From positions 118,730,325 through 118,794,324 of the forward strand of contig CM075764.1 of assembly GCA_037974665.1 (NCBI GenBank): a stretch of 64,000 bases of DNA. The letters are read 5' to 3'. The notes under the pieces were generated by a model. That model was not told the origin of the DNA. It did not search any database and saw nothing but the letters and a program-made list of their open reading frames with translations. A program made the translations under genes and the position numbers. Of the stretch, positions 34,250 through 47,465 are shown piece after piece; the first letter of the stretch is position 1; the number at the start of each line of letters is the position of its first letter. Source of the stretch: Ehretia macrophylla (lineage: Eukaryota > Streptophyta > Magnoliopsida > Boraginales > Ehretiaceae).

Positions 34250-37200
34250 ATGATGAAGCTAAGCTACAGTTTGAGATCGCGGTCGAGGAGGGTGGTGGGT
34301 GACAGCTCTGCCGTGGCGGCGGAGGACGACGGCGGTGGTGGTGGTGGTGGAGTTACGGAGAGTTATTGGGCGAATATTCCGTCGGAGTTGTTGAGAGAGA
34401 TATTTATGAGAGTAGAAGAGACTGAAAGGAAGTGGCCGATGAGGAAGAGCGTGGTGGCGTGTGGTGGTGTGTGTAGGAGTTGGAGGGAGGCTGTGAAGGA
34501 GGTGGTGAAGACTCCTGAAGTTTCTGGGAGTATTACTTTCCCCATTTCAGTTAAACAGGTAGGTTCGACTTTTTTCCGAACGCAAATAGCGAGAATTTTA
34601 TATACCTACCTGTTATATTGAGTCATACTCTGACTGGTGAAAATATACTCGCTAATTACGTTCTACGATTTTAAATATCTATTGAATAAAAAAAAAAAGA
34701 CATGTTATTTAGTAGAATGATGATTGTGTGCAGAGTGTGAGACCCACAACCCATGTGTCACAGCCAGACTAATGGGCTGCCGAACACAAGTCTGACTCGT
34801 AACGGTATATGTGTCAGTGTTGTGCTCTGAAGTTCATGTGTTTAATTATATTCAACTCGTAAAAACATGCTTTTTGAGGAGAGTAATAGTTGTCTTGGCT
34901 TGACCTGAATTTCACGGGTTCAAATTATATTTTGGTCGGAAAAATAGTTTGTTTTAAACAATCAAATCTATATTTAAAGTAGTGCATTTTGTTAGTCTTA
35001 CACATAACATGAATTTCGTGTAATTGTTCCCCTATTATGTGCTCTTTGGATTTTTTAACTTGATTTTGTATTTACTGGAACTTTTATGAGTTATCGCGTT
35101 GTTGTTAATTTTACGATTTTTAAAGGTTTTTGATTAGTTGTTATTATTATGTTGTTGATACCATGTATTTTGGGATACCAATTCGATCCGAGCTCTTAGA
35201 ATTGGAATATACTTCGTTTTGTTTGGTTTTATTCAAGTTTTTTAAAAAATTAAATTTTCTATATCAATTAAAAATGTCCTATTTACTTTTTCCTCTTAAA
35301 TGTAAAATTTCTATTTTTCAATTTCGTTTCCTTTGGGTTTATTGGGATGTTTTATTAGTTATTGTGCTGTTATGTTTGAACTTATCAGGGTTTTGATTGG
35401 TTATTATGTTTTTGAACTAATTATTTACGTACTTATTTTTCGATTTTGTATTACGTTGTTAGTACTAGGTGAATTGCTCGTATATTCGACCCTACATACT
35501 AAGAAGGGGCCTTAGCTTAGCTTATTTGTTCCGTATTTATTGGGTTTGTAAATGATTATTATGTTGTTTTTGATTCATTTAGCTTGGTTTATTTCACGAC
35601 TATTTGTTGGAGTCTTGTGCAACGATCTGGCCTTTTTATTATGCTGTTGGATGAAAATAGGTCTCAAAAGAACTATATGAATATGGTATCGACAAATTCA
35701 TTCAGTCAACCTAAACATAGTGGGAACGCAAGAAGGGAAGGGTTGGTTTGGTTTCGTTGTTTAAGTAATTAGCACTATTATGTAGCTACTTGTTAATTAA
35801 GTTGGTTGTTGATTATGGCGTTGTGCTTAGTTTGACCTTGATTAGTTCATCTGTCCTTTTCATCTTGTGTTGAAATTTCTTTAATGTATTGCTTCATTGT
35901 TTGGGTTGTGGTTTAGCAATCTGATAATACTTCCATTTTTACTACAATTCTTTCAAGTTTTGATCCAAGGACGGCAAATTTTATAGTTGAATGTTGAAAC
36001 CAACGTTTTGAATATACTGTTAGGTTAAACGATCGTGTTGTTGTCATGATTAGTTACTAAATCCTTTCTTGTTCCTACTGAACTTGTCTGTGTTCTTAGA
36101 AGTTTTGATCTGGTTTGCAGCCTGGCTCTAGGGACTCTCTTCTTCAATGCTTTATAAAGCGGAACCGATCTACGCAAACATTTTACCTATACCTCAGCTT
36201 AAGTCAAGGTGAGCATCTTTTTTTTTTTTTTTTTTTTCCAACTGCAATTCTAATCAGGTGTTTGAAGTAACATTTTTCCCATTTTTACCGCTCTTAATCT
36301 CGGAAGCGAAAGGTTTCCCCGGTGGTCTGGCATTCTTCCGTTTTGATACACCATTTTTGCTACAAGCATTTACCCTTTCGCTCTCATTTGATCTGTATGG
36401 CAGCGCTCGCTGATGATGGAAAATTTCTTCTCGCTGCACGGAAATGTAGGCGAGCAACCTGCACAGATTACATCATCTCTCTAGACGCCGATGATATGTC
36501 CAAGGGAAGTGGCAGTTACATTGGAAAGTTGAGGTGCGTTTATAGCTTAAAAACATTTGACGTATTGACCAGTTATGTTTTTCCTAGGTTCTTATCCTTT
36601 TTCATTCACTAGATCAAATTTTCTGGGGACAAAGTTCACCGTATATGATGCTCTGCCTCCTCCTCATTCTGGTGTGAAAATGGAGAAGAGTCGATCCTTT
36701 CGGCTGGTGGGATCAAAACAAGTCTCTCCATTCCCTCGCGGCAACTATCCAGTAGTGCACGTCTCGTATGAGCTGAATGTGCTGGGAACCAGGTTAGAAG
36801 AATGATTGTTACAGTACTTGTAGGACGAGATCTGCTCGCGGTTGCATAATTACTTATTGCCTTTCACAATAAAAACATATATATGTTTCTTAAATCAAAT
36901 GAGATTAGAAATTTAGACTCATATTCTTATCTTGTAAGCAGGGGTCCAAGAAGAATGCATTGTGCAGTGGATGCAATCCCAGCTTCTGCCATTAAACCTG
37001 GAGGCGTGGCGCCAACCCGGACGGATCTCACTATTAATGATATTGATTCCGTTCCAACAATCCCCTTTCCCATATCAAAATCAAAATCAAAATCAAAATC
37101 CGGACCTTTGGATGGTCAAACAAACAGATCACGATCACTAGTTTTGAGAAACAAAGTTCCGAGATGGCATCAACAGCTCCAGTGCTGGTGTCTGAACTTT

Positions 37201-37413
37201 CATGGTCGGGTTACAGTTGCTTCAGTGAAAAACTTTCAGTTGGTAGCTTATCCTGAGAACGGCGAGACCGGTCCGGAGTATGAGAAAGTCATCCTTCAGT
37301 TCGGCAAAGTTGGGAAGGATGTCTTTACGATGGACTATCGCTACCCATTATCAGCTTTCCAGTCGTTCGCCATCTGCCTTAGCAGCTTTGACACTAAGAT
37401 TGCTTGTGAATGA
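34250..37413 (+). CDS. TLP: Tubby-like F-box protein
   Basis: Plant tubby-like proteins join an F-box, which docks to SCF ubiquitin ligases through ASK/SKP1, to a tubby domain that binds membrane phosphoinositides. Five exons: 34250-34558, 36121-36208, 36404-36533, 36613-36792 and 36942-37413, all GT-AG, totalling 1,179 bases (392 residues plus TGA). The F-box spans about residues 40-95 ([13 protein letters not shown]...CRSWREAV). The tubby domain runs from about residue 104 to the end and closes with the signatures [14 protein letters not shown] and [15 protein letters not shown]. Residues 27-34 are a Gly run. A hexanucleotide repeat at about 37072-37099 encodes an extra SKSKSKSK segment in the tubby domain insert. 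Intron 1 is 1,562 bases. The first of two adjacent ATGs was used; the second would serve equally. It looks intact. Confidence 0.95.
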
Positions 37414-38093
37414 TTTAAAGTTGAAGGTGTAAAACCAATTGGTTCATGCATGTTTATCCATATAGGATTGAGAATCTAAGTTTAGTTTGATTTAGTTTTA
37501 TACTTTTTATTATTGATTTCTTTTTACATAAAGCAGTTTATAGTATTTGAAGCTTATTTACTACTGCTATCTCTAACTTTCATCCCAAAATCATCTCAAT
37601 ACTTTGCTTATGAGGTCGTATTTAATGCACAAAACTCTCTCAAATAGTAGTTTTCTGAGGTAGGTAGATGCACGGAGGCCTGCCTTTGTTACCGGTGAGG
37701 TGGTTTCCAAAACTTGATTCGAGATCAAGTATTCACAAGTGAAAACCTGAGCATTATGTCAAACACGACCTTCAAAGATGGTACTTGCTTGATCAAATTG
37801 AAGAAAATTTATAGCGAAATATGATTTCTTCATAAACCAATCATTAAAATACTAATACATAAACCAATCAACCCCAATTTTCAACACAAATAAACTAATA
37901 CATTCAGAAGGCAGGAAACAAACCTGTAATAGGATAATAAAACACTACATACCAGATAGTGAGCTATGCCCAGAACATTACTGTACTCTACTATCTAGTA
38001 ACTTCTGCATTAGTACTAAGAGTGATAACAGTCTCTTGCAAGATGAAACTAGATAGACTATACTATTCTATTTACATTTATATAGCTCTTTCC
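37414..38093. other. Convergent 3' region of tubby and beta-amylase genes
   Basis: The 3' UTRs of the two convergent genes should share this 680-base stretch. No additional gene was seen. Confidence 0.6.
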
Positions 38094-41029
38094 CTAAGCA
38101 GTTTGCATGCGAATATCGGCGCCCGGGAGAGCTTCGGCAGTTTCCCTCTCCAATGGCAGATCGTCCGAATGTGGTTCTGGTTGCCTCAAGTTCCTAACAA
38201 ATCCAGTGAATGAAGGGAAGTGGTCAGGAGAGAAGAAATCAGCTCCCATCCTTTGATATGTAAACAAGTCCACTACTGCATTTTCACCCGTTAAGTTCTT
38301 CTTGATCTGCTCGAAACCCCTAGGAGCACCAGAAACCAAGGAGTTTTGGCCAGACACTTCTACTCCATGCCTTCTGCAAGATGATGTAATTTGCTCGAGT
38401 AGTAACTCCGGACTTGAGAGGAATTCGTTTTCTTGGTGCTCGTCAGATAGGTCCATTCCAGGAAGGATTATTTTGCATGAATTCCTTGAGAACATTTCAG
38501 CAATGGCTTCATAACCATCTCTGTTAACTGTGTTGTAGAACCCAGCAGTCAGCTCAGCAGGGTGAGCGCGCGTCTTGTACCATGAGTGCATTAGGGGGAC
38601 TTTGCCAGCAACTGCAACTGGTATGTTGCTGAATGTTGAGGAGGCAAGCGAGAGGACACGATTGCAGTGAGATGTGAGCTGGCTTGAGTACCAAGAAAGA
38701 AAGAAATCTCCATATGGAGTCTCCCATGATCCTCCATGATCTTGAAAGAAGTTATTTGTCATCAGTGTCTCATTGTAGCCGGGGGCATCATGAGGACCAG
38801 AAAGTCCCCAAAGAGGGTTTCCAAATGCTTCTGCGTGCTGCTTAAGATGGTCAAGCATGTTTTTATCATAACACTGGAATTCTCCAGCTCCAAGATGATT
38901 ATTGCTTTTGGCTGAATGATGGTGAGAAGGATATCGAAGCTCACCATCTGGTCCTAGACCAATTGAGATGCCCTGAATACATAAACAATATTATTTGAGC
39001 CTACGAGGAATAGAACCATTTTAAATTACCGTAATGTATAACTCAGTTGAGTTCCGAAACAACTTACTGTGATAGTTGAACCCATGAAAGGCAAGAATGC
39101 AGCCTTGAAACTTTCACAGAACTCTTTGTACACTTGGACTGGAGTCTTGCCATCAAGAACAGGAAGATCATCAACAGACAATGATAAGCAATCTTTGAAA
39201 CGCTGACCTGACCGGTCAGTGAAGAAAATACCAGGGTCAGATTCACCAATATGAGAAACCCATTCAGGGAGTGGAATTTTGGGTTTTTTCGATGCATGGA
39301 AGCAGAGCGAGACATGAAGCTTGAGATCCAATTTTCTGACGATTTCCGCAAGAGTAAGATAGCCTGTCCACTCATACTTTCCCATGGTTTCTTTCTCAAC
39401 TACTCCCCACCAGATTGGGAGTTCCACACCATCCACCCCCAATAACTTCAAGGCTTTTAGTCCTGCAGCAATTGCTCGTGCATGGTTTATTGTATTAGCA
39501 TCTGAAACTGCATCCAAAGGCAACCCAACATATAATCTCACGCTATCCACCTGTACAATTAGTAAAACATCAATTAGTAATTTACAACAAAACCATTCCT
39601 TATCTTCAGCCAAAATAAGACAGCAAGGCATGTGTCTTTTAGCTTTTTTAAACAACTTGCAAGCCCAAATTTGATAACAACGACAAGACCGGACAAACCA
39701 AAGAAGCAAGACCAATCGCCCCTGCACCTAGTGCTGGTAGTTTGTCTCCTTAATGATATATTTTTCATCTTTCCAAAGAAAACCTTAATGCAGACTCAAT
39801 TTCGACCATAAGAAGATAAAGTGATTATCGAAGCTAGCATTGCCAACCATAGGTTCCATGAAGTGCATACATAACAAGCGACAACACATATGGAAAATCT
39901 ACATCGCTCTTAAGCACAAAATTTTGGTGCTCAATGCTACATTAACGGCATAAAATTCGAGAAAACCATATAAGTGTTCCCTAAATGCTTTCCAATAATT
40001 TCATTGAGATCTAGTCCCTGCAAACTTACCCTCAATAGCATATAAGCTTTCTTCTTGATAGTTATTGTGAGCTTAAACTTCACTACATGAGAGGCAATAT
40101 ATGTCTTTCTTCAAATGTTTTCCAGAGAATGTCACTCGAAAACAGGTGAGAGCTAGAAATTTAATATTGGTGACAAAGATTGATAACAAGAAAAAAAAAT
40201 GGGGACGATACTATTATTTTTTAAAAGAAAAAAAAAACCTTGGGGATCGGGCCCCGCGGATCCCCCTAGCTTCAACCCTGCTCGAAAAAGGATCACACCC
40301 TCCGATTTTTGTACATTAAAAAGACAAAATATCAAAAGCCCCAAGACTTGCCTCTTTTGTCCATAAAATTTTATCAAACAATTAAAAATTAGTAAATTAC
40401 GTCAACTATAGAATACCAGTAAAGTTGAATTCAGCAAGCAAGATCTCATTACTTAATTAATCTGCCCCCACAAAAAAAAAAAATTCATTTTTCTTCTCTT
40501 AATAAACAAAGAATTGAAAAAAAAAAGGGCGGGGGTAGTAAATTATGTATTTTGTTGAAATTACACGTGATAGTGATAACTTAATAAAAAGCTAGTGAGT
40601 CATGTTCTTATAAACCGCGTAAAGTAATTATCTTTATTAGATTATTACAACATCTTACATGCAACTTCAATAAAATTTGTGCCTTACCCAACATGAGTAA
40701 AGAATGATCTCACTAGAACATATATATGCAAACAACAACAAAACAAAAAAAGGAAAAAAAAAAAAAAGAGAGAAAAAAGTTACCTTCTTGGATCTTCTAC
40801 TAGTAAAAGCATTCTCAGAAGACATAACAGCTTCAACTTTGGTATTATCAGAGGCTTTAAGACACACACAAAAAGCAGATTTTGAAGGGAAAGTGATGCT
40901 TTCATTAATGGATATCTTTGAATTCTTCCAAAAATTCTTGCTAAGACTGAAAAAACAAACTTGTTTACACCCCAAATCAGTCCTGCTCAAATTCATCTTA
41001 GAGCTTCCCATCATCATTGAAGCCTCCAT
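38094..41029 (-). CDS. BAM9: Beta-amylase-like protein, BAM9 type (probably non-catalytic), plastid
   Basis: Member of glycoside hydrolase family 14, whose active members release maltose from starch chain ends. Three exons on the minus strand: 40784-41029 (82 codons), 39068-39550 (161) and 38094-38972 (293 with TAG). All are phase 0, giving 535 residues, and the N-terminus looks like a plastid transit peptide. The barrel is well conserved, with GVDGVELPIWWGVVEKE, GPDGELRYP (Glu254) and HPAELTAGFYN (Glu383) holding the two acid/base glutamates. However, the flexible lid motif GGNVGD after FH is absent; the loop reads FHASKKPKIPLP. The inner loop normally FTCxEM reads ILPGMDL. These changes, the length and the C-terminal tail fit Arabidopsis BAM9, which is known to lack activity and has a regulatory role. 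I infer the same here. Confidence 0.93.
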
Positions 41030-41383
41030 AAAATATTTGCAAAAAAATTATCAAAATAGAAGCTAAAAAAGTAGCTTATTTTGGATAATTTTACAAAGAA
41101 AAATTATGTTTTAATAGCAAAAAGGTGCAATTTTTGAAGGAAAAATTGGACTTTTAGCAAGAAAAAGGAAGAATCTTGCAGTAAAAATTGGATCTTTGAA
41201 CAATTTTGGACATAAAATTGATGCTTAAAAATGGGATTTTTTTGGGAGCTTTGAAAAGATTGAGATAAAGGGTGTTGAATGGAGAGAATTGACGCTGTAG
41301 AAAAATGGGTTTTCTTGGGTTTGTTGAGATTTGTGAGAAAATTTGAAGAAAATGGATGAATAATTACAACTTTTTGATATGGT

Positions 41384-41393
41384 TATATATAGG
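41384..41393 (-). promoter_or_regulatory. TATA box of the beta-amylase gene
   Basis: On the minus strand CCTATATATAACC lies about 360 bases upstream of the start codon, giving a leader of about 320 bases. It is the best TATA match in the 600 bases upstream. Confidence 0.5.
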
Positions 41394-41833
41394 TGGATAT
41401 AGTGGTAAACGTGGGACCCATTTGAAGAATGAAAAAAAAGAAAAAGTGTTAAAGGATGTGGCACATGTCACGGTTATGGAGAAACAAATGGTACTAGTTT
41501 TGGAGACTTTTGTTAATTTATTATTATAAATTAGTATTTGCTATTGACAAATAAAACTACAGGTAAAATTAATTAATGTTTACTTTCTTATCGTTTGAGA
41601 AATGGCTTTGAATAATTGATAAATTATTGGAATGAAATAAACATATCACATTCACCAAACGACTTATTGTGCCAAAAGTAGACAAGATCAATCGTGATGA
41701 AGAATGTGCATTGTATAATACATTGAATCTGTTGTAGTTTATTTATCATCTTTGACAAATGATAAATTGAATTTTCTTGTGTTCCTTTTTTTTTTTTTTT
41801 GGTTAAGAGGAGTAGTTGCTTACAACTATGTAA

Positions 41834-42252
41834 TAAGATAGGGTATTTTCACACTTAGTCCTCATTGTTTTCTATTTTCTTCATGTTGATCCTTAATATT
41901 TTAAAAAATTTATAGAGGTCCTAATGTTTACAAAGTGATTCAAAATGACTCTTATTATTTAAAACTAACTAATTTAGTCTCTATTATTTCCCATAAAATT
42001 TTATTTAGCCCCCAAAATAGGGATAACATGTATGGATTGAATTAAATATTTTTAAGAAACAATAGGGACTAAATTGATTTTTTTTTTTTGAAAAATAATA
42101 AAGACCAAATTGATTAAGTTTGAACAATAGGACCATGTTTGAATAACTTTTGTAAATATTAGGGACCTCTGTAAATTTTTTAAAACATTAAAGACTATAT
42201 TAAAAAATTATTTAAACAATAGGAACTAAGTGTGAAATTTACCCTAATAAGA
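41834..42252. mobile_element. Foldback (MITE-like) element
   Basis: The left end 'AGATAGGGTATTTTCACACTTAG' is mirrored by 'CTAAGTGTGAAATTTACCCTAAT' at the right. Internal arms match as 'GAGGTCCTAATGTTTACAAA' against 'GTAAATATTAGGGACCTC'. No coding capacity. Confidence 0.75.
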
Positions 42253-42255
42253 TAA

Positions 42256-44832
42256 GGTACTTATTTTTCAATTTTCACTTGAAGGATAAGCATATTTATG
42301 CCTCTTTCAAGGAAAAAATAGAACTATAAATGAAATATATGTGGCATCTAACCTGCAATTTGTTTTAAAAAACTAGGCAAAAGCTCATCAACTGAGGAGT
42401 AGAATTGTGATGAAAATTTATATAATTATTTATTTGATCCATGACTTTTCATGAAAGTTTGACTATTTTCATTCTTTTTCTTTTTCATAATAAGAAACAA
42501 CTTTAAGAAAACTACAACTCGCACATCAAGGCCTAAGTCTTATAATACATAATTCAGTATTTTAAATTAGTTAGCCACAAATCTACCCGAATGGATTTCA
42601 AAAAGAATAACATCTTAATCAGTTTGGAGAAGAAAAAAAAAATAGTGTATTACTCAGATGGGTTGATAATTTGATCCAACATCATTGATGTAAATAAAAT
42701 GTGAATTTCACGTGAGAATCTAAATTTAAATTTTTATGTTTCTCCAAAATTTTATTCATACCCATAAAATAAGAGAATAAATTTTCTTACAATGTTTTGA
42801 TATTATAAATGATATTCAACTATTATAAATTATTAATTTATGATCGTGAATTTTGCTTTTAATAGTATTATATTATTCTTACTTAAACAGTGTCTGTAGT
42901 CAAATAATTTTGAAAATTAGGCTTTAAAACATCCTTGAATTGTCTATTATTTCTAACGCGTAAATTTTACGAACTGAGGTAACCATTTTACACGCAGATT
43001 GCGTGGTCTAGAAAACCTTGAACACAGTGAGGATATTTTTTATTTGAATTATTGTGTGGATGATGATTCATCACTTCAAGCCAAGTGGCCAACCAATTTA
43101 ACTGTCACTCTACTAATAATTTACTCTTTCCTTTTCGTTATCCATAAATTTTTTATATAAAAAAAAAACACTTCGTACTATGTAAGTTTTCGATTGTCAT
43201 GACACCTGGCAGATAACTACTGGGGGAATATTTTCTGCCGTCTCATTTTCATGGAAGACTGCGCACCCTCCAGTGTAGGCACAACATTCAATGGACTGTC
43301 TGAGACTCTTTCGAGCCATCACATAAATGTGGATAAGAATACTTGATATGGTTTGCGTTTTGCGGATAACTTTGTTTTCTGCTAAGATATTAATGCATGA
43401 GATTGAGATTTATCCGTTTAAATTAATCAAAAAAATAATTTTTTAAACTAATTTTGACAAGTTTTATGTTTAACTAATACGATCTTAACTATTATGTACA
43501 TACGGTCATGAGATTCCAGAATTTAACACTTTTAGTGTTTGTTAAAGGACTTTTTAAGAGAATTTTTTTTGTCATAAAAAAATATTTAAAATAAGTGAAA
43601 GGATAGCATTGATCATCAAACAAACTGTATATTAACAAGATTAGAATCTTGACTAAGAATTTAACTTCCACCAAGTGTCACTCAATGAGTGCTAATCAAA
43701 TTGAAGTTTTTTTTTTTTTTTTTTTTTGGTGAAAAATCAAATTGAAGTTGAGGCTTGCAATTTTGCAACTTGGCTCAATTTTTGCTTTCATTTCACCATC
43801 TATTATAAAATTAAGATTAAAATAACACGTGTCACCATTACGTGTAATTTTACCTTACCTAGTAAAGCTCAACCCACATAATTGAATGCAAACCAGTCAC
43901 AGTTAAACACCTCATCGAAGGTTGCAATAGCCATTTAACAACAAAATTATTAAGATGATGACATTTTTTTTTTTTTGGTCGAAAAGATGATGACATGATC
44001 ACACGTGATTGTGACCTGTTTCTGATGCAGCTCCACATAATCCATCTCCATTCAATGATGTGTTCCACGTAGAGAGTTACTTTAAAAACACTAAATTCAA
44101 AAAGGGGTCTATCATCTATAGTAGCAGGGCGGGAGTGAAAATTAACTTATAACGTTGTAACATCATAAATATAATTTAAAAATTAAAAATTATTTTTATT
44201 ATTTTTAAAAAAATTATATCAATAATTTATAATTTTTAAATCTCACTAATAATATTTTAATATAATTATGAACAGACTTCACTCACATAAAGCGATGCGA
44301 TAGCATATGAAATACCGATGATACGTGTCAAATGATCACTCTGGCCTAAACTTGGCAGTTCATGGAAGTCGAGTAATTGATTCATCTTCAAACATAAGGT
44401 ATGGACTTATATGCGGCTCAATCGTAACTGATGGATTCTACATGCATGTAGAGTCCGGTAATGTGTGAATTATTTTGATACAATTAACAGGATGTAAGTA
44501 TTTTTCTAAAATAAATATGATATCAATGGATTATCGGAACTCATTCTTCAGATACCATAAAAGGAAACATAGTTCATGGTATGCCAAATATTGAATTAAA
44601 ATCGGAGTTTGTCTTTTGTCCATCAATGGAATCATTGGGTAAGGTAATTTTAAAAAATTTCGTAAAATAATTTATATTAAACACACAAATTTTAAAATAA
44701 ATTGTCGAACGATTGAATGAATATCTACTCAGATTGTCCAGATAACATCTGACAAGATTTACTAATACCAAGGCTCCAAGTAGGCGATGGAGTCACCTTA
44801 TCCACCAAGAGTGTTGACAGGGTGGATTTAAA
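42256..44832. other. AT-rich spacer without supported genes
   Basis: No recognisable gene, RNA or element was seen. There are poly(T) runs near 43710 and 43964. Confidence 0.5.
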
Positions 44833-45058
44833 TTTTTTTTTTTAAATGATAATGTGATAATTTAATTGATTAAATTCGATTATTGAATTATTCGATAAAA
44901 CGATTACTAATTAATAAATTTTTGGGTATAATGGTACATATTTATACATGTACTAAGTCAATTAATGATAAAATTTCAGAACAATAGAAAATATCAAACT
45001 CACGACCATGCATGAATGATTTCACCCCACTACTATTAGATCATATCCCTAAAGATAA
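44833..45058 (-). mobile_element. SINE copy 6
   Basis: Same family and orientation as the reference copy at 19531-19734. There is a T run at the left (poly(A) in minus), and the head ends 'CACTACTATTAGATCATATCC'. It is flanked by the 7-base repeat ATTTAAA (44826-44832 and 45059-45065). The A-box is degenerate. Confidence 0.7.
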
Positions 45059-45607
45059 ATTTAAAAATAATAGGAGATGGTTTGTATCTCTTTTAGAGTA
45101 GTTTGACCGATGGGACAAGTAAGTCCCTCATCCACTAGTGGAAGTACGGTTTATGTACCCTCCACCTATAAATTTTTTTTTCTGAGCAATTAATAAAAAC
45201 TCGGAAAGAAATCCCCATCCTTCTACCAAAAAAAATAACTATTCGAGTATAATTTTATTGATTTTATATTTCCCACCTATACAGGACGATGACAACACAA
45301 TAATGAACGAGCACAGAGAACTGATGAAATACACCATCTACGATTGATCAAGAACTTGACAACGGATCAAAATAAGCGAAACTGGAACATGATTGCTTTG
45401 ATGCTCAACAATTAACAGTTAAAGTTCGACCATGTGAAACCACTTACAAGGATATTTAACAATTCAAACAAATATTATCTCTCGATGCAGATAATACAAG
45501 AGGTGGCCCTGATTAAAACAATTACAAAGATATTTTACAATCCAAACAAATGTATCTTTTTTTGAATATAGTAAAGGGTTCATTACACCGTACAAATTAA
45601 ACGGGAG

Positions 45608-45780
45608 GTGGTCTTAGTGAATCAACAGGAGGTCCAGGTTGCTCAAAGGATCGAGGACGTGGTGGCCATGGCTGAGAAGGAGGTCCAGGTTCGCCCACAG
45701 AGTCCGGTGGTTAAAGAGGAGACGACTCTCTAGGGCCCAATGAACGACGAAGGCCGCCAAACCAGTATTCTAACACCCTA
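45608..45780 (-). other. Possible proline-rich terminal exon, unrecognised
   Basis: Read in minus from a TTGTAG acceptor-like site, one frame gives EYWFGGLRRSLGPRESSPL, a TAA stop, then PPDSVGEPGPPSQPWPPRPR continuing to PGPPVDSLRPPPV and a stop. The repeated PGPP and Pro/Arg content look protein-like. However, the plus strand is also open here, and the internal stop argues against a working gene. No family was recognised. Confidence 0.2.
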
Positions 45781-45784
45781 CAAC

Positions 45785-47465
45785 AGCACAAGAAGTAGAA
45801 GTTGCCATAAATGATAGATACAATTACTTGCTGTAATATATGTGCTTGTACACAATAAATGAGGTGGGACAAGATTTGAATTCAAGAACTCTTTTAACAT
45901 CAGGGTCTGATATTATATCAATTGTATATGCCTGTCGAAAAATTTAAACTTTTGTAAAGTATTTTATTTTTGTTATCCGTGGTTTAAGTATTTTATTTTA
46001 TTTTCCACGGGGTCTATGTTTCATTTAAGCACATGCATGTGGTGGGGGATTGAAAAATGCAGTTAAATATCAAATATTTTATGGCAATTTTATGGAAATT
46101 CATTCATTTGTCCTTGCCTTTAGCTTTTCTTTTCTTCTCTTTTTTTTTATTATTTTTTTTAGGTAAATTTTACGACAGCGCTTGTGATATACCGAAATTG
46201 CACCTTGTCCCTTCTGTCAACCTAAGCCTTAAAATGTTCCGTGTGTTTAGTTCCTTAACCTCATTTTAGATTGATGCAGTTAATGGAAAGTTGAAAACGA
46301 CCAAATTACCTTAAGAGAACAAGGGGTTATTAGCAAATTAATTAGAACACAAGGGATAAACTGCAACTTCAATACATCAAAGGGGTGTAATGTGCAACGA
46401 GTGCAATTTAACCAAACATTTAAGCTCAAGGTGTATGCTCGTATAGTGAAAGAGATCAAGATGTACACTCATATACCGAAAAAATCCAATATAATAATTT
46501 TTTTATAAAAAATCAAAAAAAAGGAAAAAAATGCATTTTTTCAAATTGAGGATGTGCGCTTGCATATGCTCAAACCAATGTAGATCCGCTCCTTGTTGAC
46601 ATATTTTCAGATAGTGACGAGACTTAAACGCAGGAAGGGATGAAAATAACAACTAGAGATTCCAAAATTCTAACCAGGAAGAGATGGCGTTGCACAAGTT
46701 ATAAACAAAGCCGCGAAAAAACCAGAAACGAACTGGCATAGAACCATCTGATCGGTCACCCCAACAAGGGCTGACAGGACCACTTGGAGGTCTGGGAATG
46801 TGCATTTTCAAGCTTCGTTAATGGAGGCTGCGAATTGTAGTAAAGGGTAAACATATATGCCTTCAAAGAAGCAAAGAAGCCATTGACAAAAAGCTTAAGA
46901 TAATCAGAATTAAGCCTGAGATAAACGGTGCTCACGATCATCCAAATGTAATCTTTGAAAGCTGGCTTCTAGTTAACATGTACACGTATCACAGCAAAAT
47001 TCACACTATCACATTTTCGATCGATCTGGTGTAACATTTAAAACAATTATAAAAAAAAATTAAAAATCATTAATAGTTGCATATAATTACTATCGCAAAT
47101 CCTTTATTGCAACAGAATTTTGTAAATAATAAGCAGTTGGTTAACATGTACTCGTAAAGAGCAATGAGCACGTTGGAATATGGTGTTGAATTTCAATTGG
47201 AGGAAAGATGCATAATTAAGGGGTAGTAGTAGGAAATTTTCTGAAAATTAAGAACCTTTCTTTTGCCCTTAGTGATATGGTCTAACGGAAGTGGAACTGT
47301 AATCTTTCTTGCAACGTTACGGAAAAGGAATTTCAAATAGTTCATATGTCCATTTTGTCTCTGTCATTTCAATCTAGCAATAAATCTACCCTTCTATTAA
47401 GAAAAAGAAAAATACCCTAGACTTCTACCTGATTGACCCGGAGCTCAATCTTATCCTAGTAGCAT
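45785..47465. other. Spacer with weak repeat traces
   Basis: Near 46535-46590, a minus-strand sequence GCGGATCTACATTGGTTTGA with a following A-rich tract resembles the plus-strand GCGGATCTACTTGTTAGTGA at about 24664. They may be two copies of a dispersed repeat. 'AGTTAACATGTACACGT' near 46971 and 'GGTTAACATGTACTCGT' near 47140 are also alike. No gene is supported. Confidence 0.4.

Noticed and set aside
47265..47330. Possible plus-strand SINE head (GCCCTTAGTGATATGGTCTA)
   Set aside because: Resembles the SINE 5' end for about 25 bases, but no B-box, tail or target-site repeat follows.
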